A DNA stretch of 52,221 nucleotides, from positions 1 through 52,221 of IMG/VR virus record IMGVR_UViG_3300035698_011887. One strand, 5' to 3'. Source of the DNA: a virus. The notes under the pieces were generated by a model. It did no database searches and was not told the DNA's origin. It saw only the letters and a program-made list of their open reading frames with translations. This document shows positions 8,101 to 15,998 of this stretch, one piece after another (the stretch's first letter is position 1; every line of letters begins with the position of its first letter). A program made the translations under genes and the position numbers.

Positions 8101-9860
8101 AGATTGTAATAAAAACTAATGCTTTACAATATACTTATCACCCAACATCGTTTGATTTAAAAGCTTCCGATACTGGTTTCTTTGCAGGAGAAGAAGTTAC
8201 TCTGTTAAGTCATACAAGTATTGAATGGTCTTCAGGCGAGACTAAAGAATGGTGGTTTGATAATGGGATGTATTATAAGCATTGGAGATTATATCATAAT
8301 GGTAATGCTGCTGGTGAATATGCAGTTATTTGTGAAATAGAATTGTATCAGTGTAATTCTTATTCAACTACAACTACAAGTTCAACTACCAGTTCAAGCT
8401 CTACAAGCACATCTACCACTTCAACCACTTCAACCAGTTCCAGCTCTACCAGCTCGACAGCTTCTACTTTATCTACCACTACAAGTTCAAGCTCTACCAG
8501 CTCGACAGCTTCAACATTATCAACAACCAGCAGCTCAAGCTCTACCAGTTCAACGGCTTCTACTTTATCTACTACATCAAGCTCAAGTTCCACTAGTTCA
8601 ACTGTTTCTACAGTTATAACTACTACAAGTTCAACTACCAGCTCGACAGCTTCAACATTATCAACAACAACCAGCTCATTTACCACCAGTTCTACCAGTT
8701 CAACAGCTTCTACTTTATCTACCACTACAAGTTCAAGCTCTACCAGTTCAACAGCTTCCACAAGTTCAAGTACCAGTTCTACCACTTCAACCACTTCAAC
8801 CAGTTCCAGCTCTACCAGCTCGACAGCTTCAACTATTTCAACAACCACATCAAGCTCAAGCTCTACCAGTTCAACTATTTCAACAACCACATCAACTTCA
8901 AGCTCAAGCTCAAGCACCAGTTCTACAACTTCGACCATAAGTACCACAACTAGCTCAAGTTCAACAGCCAGTACTACCAGCTCAAGCTCCACAACGAGTA
9001 CAACAATTCTGCCAGAAGAACCAAAAGGATATATTTATGGGGGAAGTGACCCCTTAGTAAGTCCTTATGATTTACAAGACTGTGATGAATATAACCCAGA
9101 TACATGGACAAACAAAACGAATATGCCTTCACCAGCAAGAACAAATCTGGCGGCTTCGACTATCGGAAGTGCGGGATATGTTTATGGTGGAAAATTGTCA
9201 AATACAAGATTACAAGACTGTGATGAATATAACCCAGATACATGGACAAACAAAACGAATATGCCTTCACCAGCAAGAGAATTATTTGCCACTTCAACTA
9301 TAAGTTCCAAAGGATATATTTATGGAGGGACCAGCAGTAGCGGTGGTTTATATGATTGTGATGAATATGTTCCTGATACTTGGACAAACAAGACTGATAT
9401 GCCTTCACCTTACAGATATGGTTTGGCAGCTTCAACTATAAGTAATAAAGGATATATTTATGGTGGCCATTATACGAGTTTGGTAAGAGATGTAGATGAA
9501 TATGACCCAGATACATGGACAGCCAAAACAGATACACCATTGCCATTAAGAAGAGATTTAGCAGCATCAACTATAAGCGATAAAGGATATATTTATGGAG
9601 GGTATGATAATTCCTCTACCAAGTACAGAGATTGTGATGAATACACTCCTGATACTTGGGCAAATAAAACAGACATGCCTTCGCCAGAAAGAGGAAGGTT
9701 GGCAGCTTCAACTATTGATAGTAAAGGATATGTTTATTGTGGTGAGGATTCTGGTTATAGTAGATTACAAGACTGTGATGAATACACTCCTGATACTTGG
9801 GTAAACAAAACAAGCACTCCAACACCAGCAAGATATTATTTAGCAGCATCAACTATATAA
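5151..9860 (+). CDS. Modular tail-tip hub/fibre protein: hub, Ser/Thr tracts, F5/8 type C-like domain, six kelch repeats
   Basis: This 1569-residue protein begins at a TTG overlapping the previous stop. Residues 1 to about 840 resemble a phage tail hub or tip protein (early FNGQIYEPLIISWGNID; later SLVFWEAGQHHLRF). A first Ser/Thr tract (about 846-918) leads to a discoidin/F5/8 type C-like domain (about 920-1070, with VATASSQSLGNESPDAIDED and YKHWRLYHNG). A second Ser/Thr tract (about 1072-1286) leads to six kelch-like repeats (about 1288-1569) with the pattern KGYIYGG, variable loop, DCDEY, PDTWTNKTDMPSP, LAASTI. Six blades are enough for a closed beta-propeller. The order suggests a virion hub carrying two sugar- or protein-binding heads on stalks. 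The TTG start is likely but not certain; the next in-frame ATG is 18 codons inside. Confidence 0.8.
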   Translation: MKTLSSFNQTAIDNPNVDMIRLVKIDFDGLILYLCDRSWGESGSKCIFNGQIYEPLIISWGNIDQGRINPVSFRYTPGQASFYVDNKPPVGGFDCFTFIFTAYKPHKATVAISQIYYGASLAEDEITEWEGKIEDLPTMKQDSVGVACAGYDLSVLATFDHTTVSFSNYPGADPDEVGKMLPQVYGEAKKVPFIAVNVGSMTTTTEDLDTIETVIDVTNASLFPDTGTIQIDNEKISYVGKTATQFTGCTRGVDSTDASEHDAAATVAEIQSNYYFIIEHSIVSIPAVYVEHRSSGEFVRQDSSLYTIYTGQTGDEHADYPGKGVIEFNLLPYITKQINVEAVDTIDVDDTIDVDDGIGVDDDLGFSIGGTTKEVYANSGPIGGRDGNNVTNTIISPSGGIVSFGFPSDNYGTILRQTFYILYQSVFSAPLYVSYNYMYGDAIILHNVYQGWARIVFEGALGGWSQPINVWCKLGDVGWNGIFDCYKVVEYTAEPTKTGSAYKSGTAAKTGDAIKTGTVILTGNSVADTVIGGLVCADVQGQPADASENYGTEGSLIERPDYILKHLLVERCNLSKNKIDISSYDASGAMYATYSMNQSVVLLNPPIVPDLVHDIARQSRSLVFWEAGQHHLRFINREETTDKEIGANRIDLKTTKISYTNRTYIKNKFTAIFDKEWSAASRKGIELFTNALEIQDDDSIDDYGILEAKQIEYPFLTSQGNALICLNYEKDNKRRPKLQIELYGGLFLSQQEMGDVLSFSFDGGDVFDLTLLRLVKSIITQFRVLGKVQTAKSNMRLLLSFEPSSEAITYEGVFSPLVSSDDGYCISTSIFYNDRNENLMGATVGEVTTTSSTSSTASTTSSTSSTASTISTTSLTHSTTSSSSSTSSTASTTSSTHSTTTSSSSTSTSTTESGTTTTTINPCDVGFEDVNRCVGMVATASSQSLGNESPDAIDEDVEDYWKSEASGFPQWINIQMLASRAIGKIVIKTNALQYTYHPTSFDLKASDTGFFAGEEVTLLSHTSIEWSSGETKEWWFDNGMYYKHWRLYHNGNAAGEYAVICEIELYQCNSYSTTTTSSTTSSSSTSTSTTSTTSTSSSSTSSTASTLSTTTSSSSTSSTASTLSTTSSSSSTSSTASTLSTTSSSSSTSSTVSTVITTTSSTTSSTASTLSTTTSSFTTSSTSSTASTLSTTTSSSSTSSTASTSSSTSSTTSTTSTSSSSTSSTASTISTTTSSSSSTSSTISTTTSTSSSSSSTSSTTSTISTTTSSSSTASTTSSSSTTSTTILPEEPKGYIYGGSDPLVSPYDLQDCDEYNPDTWTNKTNMPSPARTNLAASTIGSAGYVYGGKLSNTRLQDCDEYNPDTWTNKTNMPSPARELFATSTISSKGYIYGGTSSSGGLYDCDEYVPDTWTNKTDMPSPYRYGLAASTISNKGYIYGGHYTSLVRDVDEYDPDTWTAKTDTPLPLRRDLAASTISDKGYIYGGYDNSSTKYRDCDEYTPDTWANKTDMPSPERGRLAASTIDSKGYVYCGEDSGYSRLQDCDEYTPDTWVNKTSTPTPARYYLAASTI
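7685..7905 (+). repeat. Ser/Thr-coding tract 2, with a 30-bp perfect tandem duplication
   Basis: The tract links the hub part to the F5/8 type C-like domain. A 30-bp unit is repeated exactly at 7695-7724 and 7725-7754, showing recent slippage or unequal crossing-over that kept the reading frame. The rest is degenerate Ser/Thr codon sequence. Confidence 0.85.
8365..9010 (+). repeat. Ser/Thr-coding tract 3
   Basis: About 215 codons, nearly all Ser or Thr, with Ala, Ile, Val and Leu at spaced positions (units like STSSTASTLSTT). It links the F5/8 type C-like domain to the kelch propeller. The complementary strand is open over most of it, giving a Val/Glu/Leu-rich shadow frame that is not a gene. 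Confidence 0.87.
9013..9860 (+). repeat. Kelch repeat array 1 (six repeats of about 45-49 codons)
   Basis: Each repeat keeps the segments for KGYIYGG and DCDEYxPDTWTNKT nearly fixed, while the 6-12 codon stretch between them varies in sequence and length. A 69-bp block is identical at 9072-9140 and 9210-9278. The array could expand, contract or exchange loops by homologous recombination, also with array 2 at 11350-12169. Confidence 0.85.
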
Positions 9861-9862
9861 TT

Positions 9863-10255
9863 ATGTTAATCTATACAAATATTAAAATAAACAAAATTAG
9901 ATTCTACCATGAAAATGTAAAGAAACAGAAGGATATTAGAAGCAAAGAAGAATATAAGATGTTAAAAAAGGATGTAAAGAAAAAAGGAATCCTTGACCCA
10001 GTTGTTGTGGAATCATTCAGTCCTGATTTTTTAAGGATGCATGTAGGAGAACAAAGATTATTATTAGCACATGAACTAGGAATTGACAAATTGAAAGCAT
10101 TTGTTTATACTAAATATGAAACAAAGAAGAAACCATGTATCGGCAGAAAAATTAATAATGTAAAGCAAATAAAAAAGTACTTTAGAAATACAATGATACC
10201 ATCATATAAATGTTTATGTGATTATATCAAGAGTGGCATAATAACTCTACTATAA
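9863..10255 (+). CDS. ParB/sulfiredoxin-like domain protein
   Basis: The 130-residue protein starts at ATG 9863, three bases after the hub gene stop, with no clear ribosome site, so translation is probably coupled; a longer in-frame start at 9797 lies inside the hub gene. Residues of about 25-85 resemble the ParB N-terminal domain: a KKDVKKKGILDPVVVES strand-turn followed by HVGEQRLLLAHELGI, which fits the GERR-type box. ParB-fold proteins hydrolyse CTP, act as nucleases or bind DNA. No partition operon is present. A regulatory or nuclease role among fibre genes is unexplained. Confidence 0.55.
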   Translation: MLIYTNIKINKIRFYHENVKKQKDIRSKEEYKMLKKDVKKKGILDPVVVESFSPDFLRMHVGEQRLLLAHELGIDKLKAFVYTKYETKKKPCIGRKINNVKQIKKYFRNTMIPSYKCLCDYIKSGIITLL

Positions 10256-10266
10256 GGAGGCAAAAA

Positions 10267-10920
10267 ATGTTAAAGCAATTGTTGGACGACCATCAAACAG
10301 GAATGAGTCAATTTCAAGATGATTTTTTAGTAACGACAAGAGCAGGAGGGACTCTGTATGGACAGTATAAACAAGCTTTGAGAGAGTTGTATAAACGATT
10401 TAGAGGACTGAGAGAGCTTACTTGTAATAATGAAAGACTTCTAATTGATATAGAGGAATTAGAGTTTAGTTTAAAAAACACCACTGGCTTTACAAAGAAA
10501 AGAAAAGAAGTTGATTACAAAGAAAAGATTATGTTGATGGAAGAGTCTAAAAGAGTGATTAAAGACACAAAGAGAGAGTTTAATAGATTTTATCAACAAG
10601 CAGTTTATTTGAAAGAACAGATAGGAGAGCTTACAGATGAGAAAAGACACCGGTTAGATATGGAAATGTGGGAGTTTAGGATAAAAGAAATGCTCGTTAT
10701 TGATTTTGTTTCTAAAGGAAGAATTGGTAATGTTACTTACGAATTTTTAAGTTCTGCTCCTAAAGACATGAAAATGAGAATAGCTTTTCTTATTAGAGGG
10801 AAGGAAAATCAAGATAAATTGATAGATTGGTATGATACTAAGGAAGAATATCATATCCCAAAGGATTTGCCAAAAGTGGAATTGCTTAATACAAAGGAGA
10901 TGTTGTTAATAGATGGCTAA
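10267..10920 (+). CDS. Hypothetical coiled-coil protein
   Basis: The 217-residue protein starts at ATG 10267 after a strong AGGAGG (10256-10261). It is rich in Lys, Glu, Arg and Leu, with long amphipathic helices (about residues 30-150, RVIKDTKREFNRFYQQAVYLKEQI) and no signal peptide or membrane segment. Its last codons overlap the start of the kelch fibre gene at 10913. I do not recognise the family. Its place before a fibre gene would fit a fibre chaperone or connector, but that is only positional inference. Confidence 0.6.
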   Translation: MLKQLLDDHQTGMSQFQDDFLVTTRAGGTLYGQYKQALRELYKRFRGLRELTCNNERLLIDIEELEFSLKNTTGFTKKRKEVDYKEKIMLMEESKRVIKDTKREFNRFYQQAVYLKEQIGELTDEKRHRLDMEMWEFRIKEMLVIDFVSKGRIGNVTYEFLSSAPKDMKMRIAFLIRGKENQDKLIDWYDTKEEYHIPKDLPKVELLNTKEMLLIDG

Positions 10921-12169
10921 TAGAGCATTCATAAGATTTAGAAACATAACTATATTGAACAGAGCAGAGGTATCCAATGTTTATGTTCGATTTACTGCCT
11001 ATAGTGATAGGTCTGATGTTCCTGTTAATTTGCGTTGTGCGTTTGTGGACGAAGATAATCCTGATGCCCCTGTTACCTTTTCCGAGTTGCAAAGCTATAA
11101 TTTAACTGACTGGGTTTCTTGGAATTTATTAAATAGTTGGACAGATGGAGATGTTTATGATACTCCTGATTTGACTGACACACTTCAAGGAATTATTGAA
11201 AGAGTTGGTTGGGAAAGCGGAAACTCTGTTATGTTAATAATAGAGGATGTCAGTTCAGTTGGTCAAAGAGGTTTTTCTTCTGTTCGTTTTTCTAATGGAG
11301 ATGAGAAAGCTCTTTTGTTTGTTACTTATTTAGCGAGAGAACCATCTATAATTGTTACTGGAAGAGGATATGTTTTTGGTGGAAATGATAATAGTGCTTT
11401 ACAAGACTGTGATGAATACACTCCTGATACTTGGGCAAATAAAACTGATTGTTTAGTAGAAATACTTAGAGCTTGTTCTTTTGCAATACAAGGAAAAGCT
11501 TATGTTTGTTATGAAGGAAGTGGCAATGCTGCTTTGTGTGATGAATATGTTCCCAATGTTTGGACAGTTAAAGCAAACCCACCAGTGCCTGGAAAAACCT
11601 TTGCAGCAGCTTTTACAGTAAATGATAAAGGGTATATTTGTTGTGGCAATGGATATGGAGAATCACAAGATTGTGACGAGTATGTTCCTGATACATGGGT
11701 GTCCAGAACGGACGCTCCATATCCACCTAGAATCCGTTTAGCTGGTTCCGAAATAAACAACAAAGGATATATTTATTGTGGTACGTATGGAATACTTTCT
11801 CTTGTGGATTGTGATGAATATGTTCCTGATACTTGGACAAACAAGACGGAATGTCCATTGCCCAAAAGAGGAAGTTTGGCAGCTTCTACAATAAACAATA
11901 AAGGATATATATATAGCGGCACTCATTTTACTTCTTATTTTAGGGATTGTGATGAATACACACCAGACACATGGACAAGCAAAACAGACAATCCTTTGCC
12001 AGCAAGAAAAGAATTAGCAGCTTCTACAATAAACAATAAAGGATATATATATTGTGGTGTGGCTGGTTCTTTTTATCAAGATTGTGATGAGTACACGCCA
12101 GATACATGGATAAGCAAAACAGATGTTCCTGCACCTGCAAGGAACGAAGTGGCAGCAACATCATTATAA
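10913..12169 (+). CDS. Second fibre protein: beta-sandwich N-terminus plus six kelch repeats
   Basis: The 418-residue protein begins at ATG 10913, overlapping the preceding stop, with AAAGGAG about 12 bases upstream. Residues 1 to about 140 look like a DNRLRE-type beta-sandwich (SNVYVRFTAYSDRSD; LTDTLQGIIERVGWESGNSV), a module common in secreted and phage fibre proteins. Residues of about 145-418 hold six kelch-like repeats of the same family as those ending the 5151-9860 protein. The first two repeats are the most divergent and the last four close to consensus. It lacks a Ser/Thr tract. It probably forms a six-bladed propeller for receptor binding; the shared repeats suggest exchange between the two genes. 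Confidence 0.72.
   Translation: MANRAFIRFRNITILNRAEVSNVYVRFTAYSDRSDVPVNLRCAFVDEDNPDAPVTFSELQSYNLTDWVSWNLLNSWTDGDVYDTPDLTDTLQGIIERVGWESGNSVMLIIEDVSSVGQRGFSSVRFSNGDEKALLFVTYLAREPSIIVTGRGYVFGGNDNSALQDCDEYTPDTWANKTDCLVEILRACSFAIQGKAYVCYEGSGNAALCDEYVPNVWTVKANPPVPGKTFAAAFTVNDKGYICCGNGYGESQDCDEYVPDTWVSRTDAPYPPRIRLAGSEINNKGYIYCGTYGILSLVDCDEYVPDTWTNKTECPLPKRGSLAASTINNKGYIYSGTHFTSYFRDCDEYTPDTWTSKTDNPLPARKELAASTINNKGYIYCGVAGSFYQDCDEYTPDTWISKTDVPAPARNEVAATSL
11350..12169 (+). repeat. Kelch repeat array 2 (six repeats)
   Basis: The repeats share long near-identical stretches with array 1 (TGTGATGAATACACTCCTGA occurs in both), while the codons between GYIYCG and DCDEY differ in every copy. Conserved flanks with variable centres are a good substrate for recombination between the arrays. 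Confidence 0.82.
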
Positions 12170-12216
12170 AATGCAACACAATCATTATTAACCCTAATGA
12201 AGAGAGGAGAATGAAA

Positions 12217-13473
12217 ATGAAAATCGCACTATTAACAAATTTTATGGAGTTTCAGCCAGGGTATTCCTTAACTGGAATTGTAAAAGACCAAGCAATCATG
12301 TTATCAAGGTTTGGTCACGATGTTCATCTTTTCGTAAACTCAGGATACAATGGGGAAGAGTTTGACGAATCAGTAACACTCCACAAGAGTATCCCTTTTG
12401 CCCATCTGATAGATTATACATCTGTCAATGACATCACACCGGAACACAAAGAGATTATCGAGCAATGTAGGAAGAATTTAGTTGAGGAGTTAGCAGATTT
12501 TGACTTCGCCTTCACGCATGATTTCGTGTTTACAGGATGGTTTATGATATATGGACAAGCATGTAGACAAGCTTCTCACAACCTTCCTAATTTACGCTGG
12601 CTGCATTGGATACATTCTGTTCCAAGTTCCATGTCAGATTGGTGGTTCATCAAACAGTATGGCGTCAATCACAAGCTTGTCTTCCCAAACAATACAGACA
12701 GAATCAGAGTTGCGGAACAGTATAGAGGGTTCGCTGATGACGTTAGGATTATCCCACACATAAAGGATATAAGGACGTTCTTTGATTTTCAAGAGGACAC
12801 TTGTAGATTCATTGATAAGTACCCTGCGATAATGCAAGCTGACGTTGTTCAAGTTCTTCCTGCTTCAGTTGATAGACTTTCTTCAAAGAGAGTTAAGGAA
12901 GTTATGACCATATTTGCTGAGATGAAAATGCAAGGAAAATCGGTATTTCTTGTTATTGCAAATCAATGGGCAACTGGAAAGCAACAGAAAGAAGATACCA
13001 ATATCTACAGACAACATGCAATGAAAAACGGACTGATTGACCAGAAGGAGTTTACTTTTACTTCTGATTTTGAATCACCGAAGTTTGACGTTGGCATTCC
13101 AAAAGAAATGCTGAGAGAACTATTTCAGTGTTCCAACCTATTTATTTTCCCAACAAGAGAAGAGAGTTTCGGCTTAGTTGTTCCTGAGGCTTCATTGGCA
13201 GGCGGAGTTTTTATGGTTCTTAATAAGTCATTGCAGATGCAAATCGAAATCAGTGGGGGACATGCAACATACTTTGAGTTTGGTTCTCACACGCAGACTT
13301 TCACTCCCGATGACCCCGCAAAGTATTATCATGACCTTGCTATAATTACTCTTGCAAGGATGAAAGATAATGAATCGGTAATGACCAAGACGTTTATGCG
13401 GCAACATTATAACATGGACTTTCTTTACAGAACATATTATGAACCAACAATGATGGAGCTAAAGGGAGTATAA
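12217..13473 (+). CDS. Glycosyltransferase, GT4-like (GT-B fold)
   Basis: First gene of the glycan island. The start is taken at ATG 12217, seven bases after GGAG (12206-12209), and not at the ATG six bases upstream, which abuts the ribosome site; the result is 418 residues. The N-terminus MKIALLTNF with a later GYSLTGIVKDQAIMLSRFGH fits the GT-B opening fold, and the C-terminal half has IFPTREESFGLVVPEASLAG, the E-x7-E region that binds the nucleotide sugar in GT4 enzymes. It likely transfers a hexose to a growing glycan in the cytoplasm. The acceptor is unknown; the context suggests the phage's own Ser/Thr-rich virion proteins. Confidence 0.82.
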   Translation: MKIALLTNFMEFQPGYSLTGIVKDQAIMLSRFGHDVHLFVNSGYNGEEFDESVTLHKSIPFAHLIDYTSVNDITPEHKEIIEQCRKNLVEELADFDFAFTHDFVFTGWFMIYGQACRQASHNLPNLRWLHWIHSVPSSMSDWWFIKQYGVNHKLVFPNNTDRIRVAEQYRGFADDVRIIPHIKDIRTFFDFQEDTCRFIDKYPAIMQADVVQVLPASVDRLSSKRVKEVMTIFAEMKMQGKSVFLVIANQWATGKQQKEDTNIYRQHAMKNGLIDQKEFTFTSDFESPKFDVGIPKEMLRELFQCSNLFIFPTREESFGLVVPEASLAGGVFMVLNKSLQMQIEISGGHATYFEFGSHTQTFTPDDPAKYYHDLAIITLARMKDNESVMTKTFMRQHYNMDFLYRTYYEPTMMELKGV

Positions 13474-13478
13474 TATAA

Positions 13479-14159
13479 ATGAGCCAATTTGAAGTGATAA
13501 TACCAGTTGTTAATCTTGACCTGTTGAGAAAGTTACTTCAGAGTATTTCTGAAAACACTTTGAAACCAAAGAGAGTGATTCTCATTGATAATACAAAGGA
13601 GAAGCCACATAAGATATTTGAACAGATTCCATTAATTAATGGATTCTTTACCAAAGTTTGTTATTCAGATACAAGACTTGTAAATGAGTCTTTGAACTTA
13701 GGAAGAGAATACATTTCAAAGAATTGTGATTTTGTTTCCTTTCTTAATGATGACATTGTTCTTTTGGACTGCTTCTTTCAAAGGAATTTAGAATTATTTG
13801 AAAAGTATGCGAATTGTGGCGTTGCTGTCCCTAGAACGGTTACTTCTATGGAAGAACTGAGGAAGGGAAAAGTTTTCCCTCAGTTAATAAACAAACGTGA
13901 AGGGTGGGCATTTACAATAAGAAAAAGACTGCTCGATGACATTCCTCCCATTCCTTGTGACAGAGTTGCTACTTTCCATGGTGACGATTGGATTTGGTAT
14001 CATACTGTGCCAAAAGAAAATTATTGGTATAAGGATGCAGGAAATGTAATCTTTCATCATGTGGGAACTTCTATTCTAAAGTTAGGATTTAGGGCGCACA
14101 AGAAATCTGAAAGAAATGAGTTTTGTAAAATAGCTCTTGAGAAAGGATGGTCTGAATGA
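13479..14159 (+). CDS. Glycosyltransferase, GT2-like (GT-A fold)
   Basis: The 226-residue protein has an N-terminal strand FEVIIPVVNLDLLRKLLQSI and a metal-binding acidic motif in VSFLNDDIVLLD at about residue 90, both typical of GT2 enzymes, and a later aromatic HGDDWIWYHT that would correspond to the acceptor-side acidic motif. It is short for the family and has no membrane segment, so it should act as a soluble enzyme. The stop overlaps the next start (ATGA), indicating coupled translation in the glycan island. Confidence 0.75.
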   Translation: MSQFEVIIPVVNLDLLRKLLQSISENTLKPKRVILIDNTKEKPHKIFEQIPLINGFFTKVCYSDTRLVNESLNLGREYISKNCDFVSFLNDDIVLLDCFFQRNLELFEKYANCGVAVPRTVTSMEELRKGKVFPQLINKREGWAFTIRKRLLDDIPPIPCDRVATFHGDDWIWYHTVPKENYWYKDAGNVIFHHVGTSILKLGFRAHKKSERNEFCKIALEKGWSE

Positions 14160-15277
14160 GATTGGTTTTTCTATATACGAGTGTTAGTCCTTGTCCTGTT
14201 GGTTCAAATCAACCTTGGAACTCAGACAAAGAAACACAAAACTTTTATGCTGTCAATGGAAATGGTTTGTTGTCTGAAGGCTATTTCCATATGATAAAGA
14301 AAATGAAAGAAGAGAAAATAGTTGATGACTTGATTATCTTTATCGAATCAGCGAAGACTCCCGGCAGTACTGTTTTAGATGGGATTCCAGTTTATGTTAC
14401 CCCTCAAATCGAATATGTTGAAAGCTTTTTGAAAGAGGATGATATCATATTTGCAAGAGGAGGTTTTCGCACATGGTTTCCTTTCCTTGAGAAAATGAAA
14501 GCACAGAAAAGATGGTTGCTTTTATATGCTGCTAATACTGGCAGACAGAGATGGAGATTTTGGGATGTTGTCTTTGATGACTTGAGTGGCAAACATTCTT
14601 GGGATGTGCATGGAAGATTCTTTTATGATTTTAAGAAACCAATACACCAAGATTGTTTTTTTCCGATGGACATAGAAAGAGAGTATGATATTTGTATTGG
14701 CGCCAGTCACATCCATGAAAAAAAGGGACAATGGAAAACGATTGAAGCCATAATCGAATACAAGAAATTATTTAATGTAAATTTAAAGTGTATCATGCCG
14801 GGAAGAGGGAACCGTGGGGTAAACACAAATAAAATAATACAAAAGGTGAGTGACCACCACTTGGATGTCTCTTTTCCCGGCATGGTCTCAAGAGAAGAAG
14901 TTTGTAAGATAATGAATCAGTCAAAGCTTTTTGTTTATCTTGGAGGTGGAGGTCAGAATGATAGAGGTCCCTTAGAAGCGTTGAGATGTGGAACTCCTAT
15001 TATTATTTCTAATCCCCCAAATCATTCCCACGTTGTTTATGACAACCCCCAAGTTTGTACTGTTGCTAAAGATAGTGATGATTTTAATTTGACTGCACAC
15101 GACATGTACAATACACTCAAAGCGACAAGCGAAGGGAAACGAAAGTACGTTGTAAGTTATTTTGAATCTACATGTGGGTTAAATGAAGTCATTATCCCAG
15201 ATATGCGGAAACTGTTTGGAATTATTAGGGACAATCCTGTGCCAAACACAGGTCCCTTAAAGGAGGCATACTTATGA
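14156..15277 (+). CDS. Glycosyltransferase, GT4-like
   Basis: The 373-residue protein has a Rossmann-like second half: YDICIGASHIHEKKGQW, then VSFPGMVSREEVCKIMNQS, LFVYLGGGGQNDRGPLEALR and CGTPIIISNPP, the donor-binding pattern of GT4 with Glu in the E-x7-E position. The N-terminal half is less conserved. Start and stop both overlap neighbours by ATGA. Donor and acceptor cannot be read from the sequence. Confidence 0.75.
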   Translation: MRLVFLYTSVSPCPVGSNQPWNSDKETQNFYAVNGNGLLSEGYFHMIKKMKEEKIVDDLIIFIESAKTPGSTVLDGIPVYVTPQIEYVESFLKEDDIIFARGGFRTWFPFLEKMKAQKRWLLLYAANTGRQRWRFWDVVFDDLSGKHSWDVHGRFFYDFKKPIHQDCFFPMDIEREYDICIGASHIHEKKGQWKTIEAIIEYKKLFNVNLKCIMPGRGNRGVNTNKIIQKVSDHHLDVSFPGMVSREEVCKIMNQSKLFVYLGGGGQNDRGPLEALRCGTPIIISNPPNHSHVVYDNPQVCTVAKDSDDFNLTAHDMYNTLKATSEGKRKYVVSYFESTCGLNEVIIPDMRKLFGIIRDNPVPNTGPLKEAYL

Positions 15278-15975
15278 TTTACGGATATATGCACGTTTAT
15301 CAAGTAAACAACTGGAACAAGATTGTAGAGCAACAGCTTTACAGGATGAAGAAGTCAGGTCTATATGATAAAATAGACAAGCTTTGTATTGGTTTGGTTG
15401 GGAAAGAACCAACAAGAGAATACGATAAAAAGACAGAGATTATTTATCATATAGATAAACCAGAATTATATGAGAGTCTTACTCTTACCCATTTACATCT
15501 TACCTCACATACATTTAATGGGCAAATTTTTTATGTTCACACAAAAGGAGTTTCCCGTAATTCTCCATCATCATTTACTGATTGGCGACGGTTGATGGAA
15601 CACTATGCTCTTGACCGATATAAGGAATGTTTAAAGGAGTTAGAAAGAAAAGACATTGTTGGGGTTAATTGGCATCTTGGGGAGGGATTTATGGGGGCAG
15701 CTTCTAAACATGCAGAAGGGACAAAAGTGACCCCTCATTTTTCTGGCAACTTTTGGTGGGCAAATACAGACTATATAAAAAGACTTCCGATATTATTCCC
15801 AATGAAAAGTAAATATGAATGTGAGTTTTGGATAGGCAAAGCAAATCCCAAAGTAGCGGAGTTATGGCACTCTGGGATACACCATCAAAGAAAAGAATAT
15901 CCAGAATCGGAATATATCGGACAAATTAAAGCTCGATATTACAACGGGAGTGAGTTGAAGCAAGTCAACGTATAG
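15274..15975 (+). CDS. Glycosyltransferase-like protein (FSGNFWWANTDYI family)
   Basis: The 233-residue protein carries GQIFYVHTKGVSR and FSGNFWWANTDYIKRLPI, motifs of a family of putative glycosyltransferases seen in sugar gene clusters and large viruses. TDWRRLMEHYALDRY between them is also typical. The DxD equivalent is not obvious. The start overlaps the previous stop (ATGA) and a 23-base gap precedes the next gene. The assignment as a transferase is from family memory and context. Confidence 0.62.
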   Translation: MIYGYMHVYQVNNWNKIVEQQLYRMKKSGLYDKIDKLCIGLVGKEPTREYDKKTEIIYHIDKPELYESLTLTHLHLTSHTFNGQIFYVHTKGVSRNSPSSFTDWRRLMEHYALDRYKECLKELERKDIVGVNWHLGEGFMGAASKHAEGTKVTPHFSGNFWWANTDYIKRLPILFPMKSKYECEFWIGKANPKVAELWHSGIHHQRKEYPESEYIGQIKARYYNGSELKQVNV

Positions 15976-15998
15976 ATTAAGAGGAGAAATCGCAGATT

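Noticed and set aside
8360-8992. Long - strand open frame opposite the Ser/Thr tract (210 codons)
   Set aside because: Ser/Thr codons read backwards give Val, Glu, Leu and Asp with no stops; no ribosome site and no folded-protein character. Same for - frames at 4592-4801, 7643-7900 and 25348-26820.
9013-12169. Diversity-generating retroelement acting on the kelch loops
   Set aside because: No reverse transcriptase, Avd-like gene or template repeat with adenine-biased differences was seen in this window; loops also differ in length, which favours recombination.
12106-12216. Upstream extension of the first glycosyltransferase to 12106
   Set aside because: The extension reads through the kelch gene in another frame; a strong ribosome site stands before ATG 12217.
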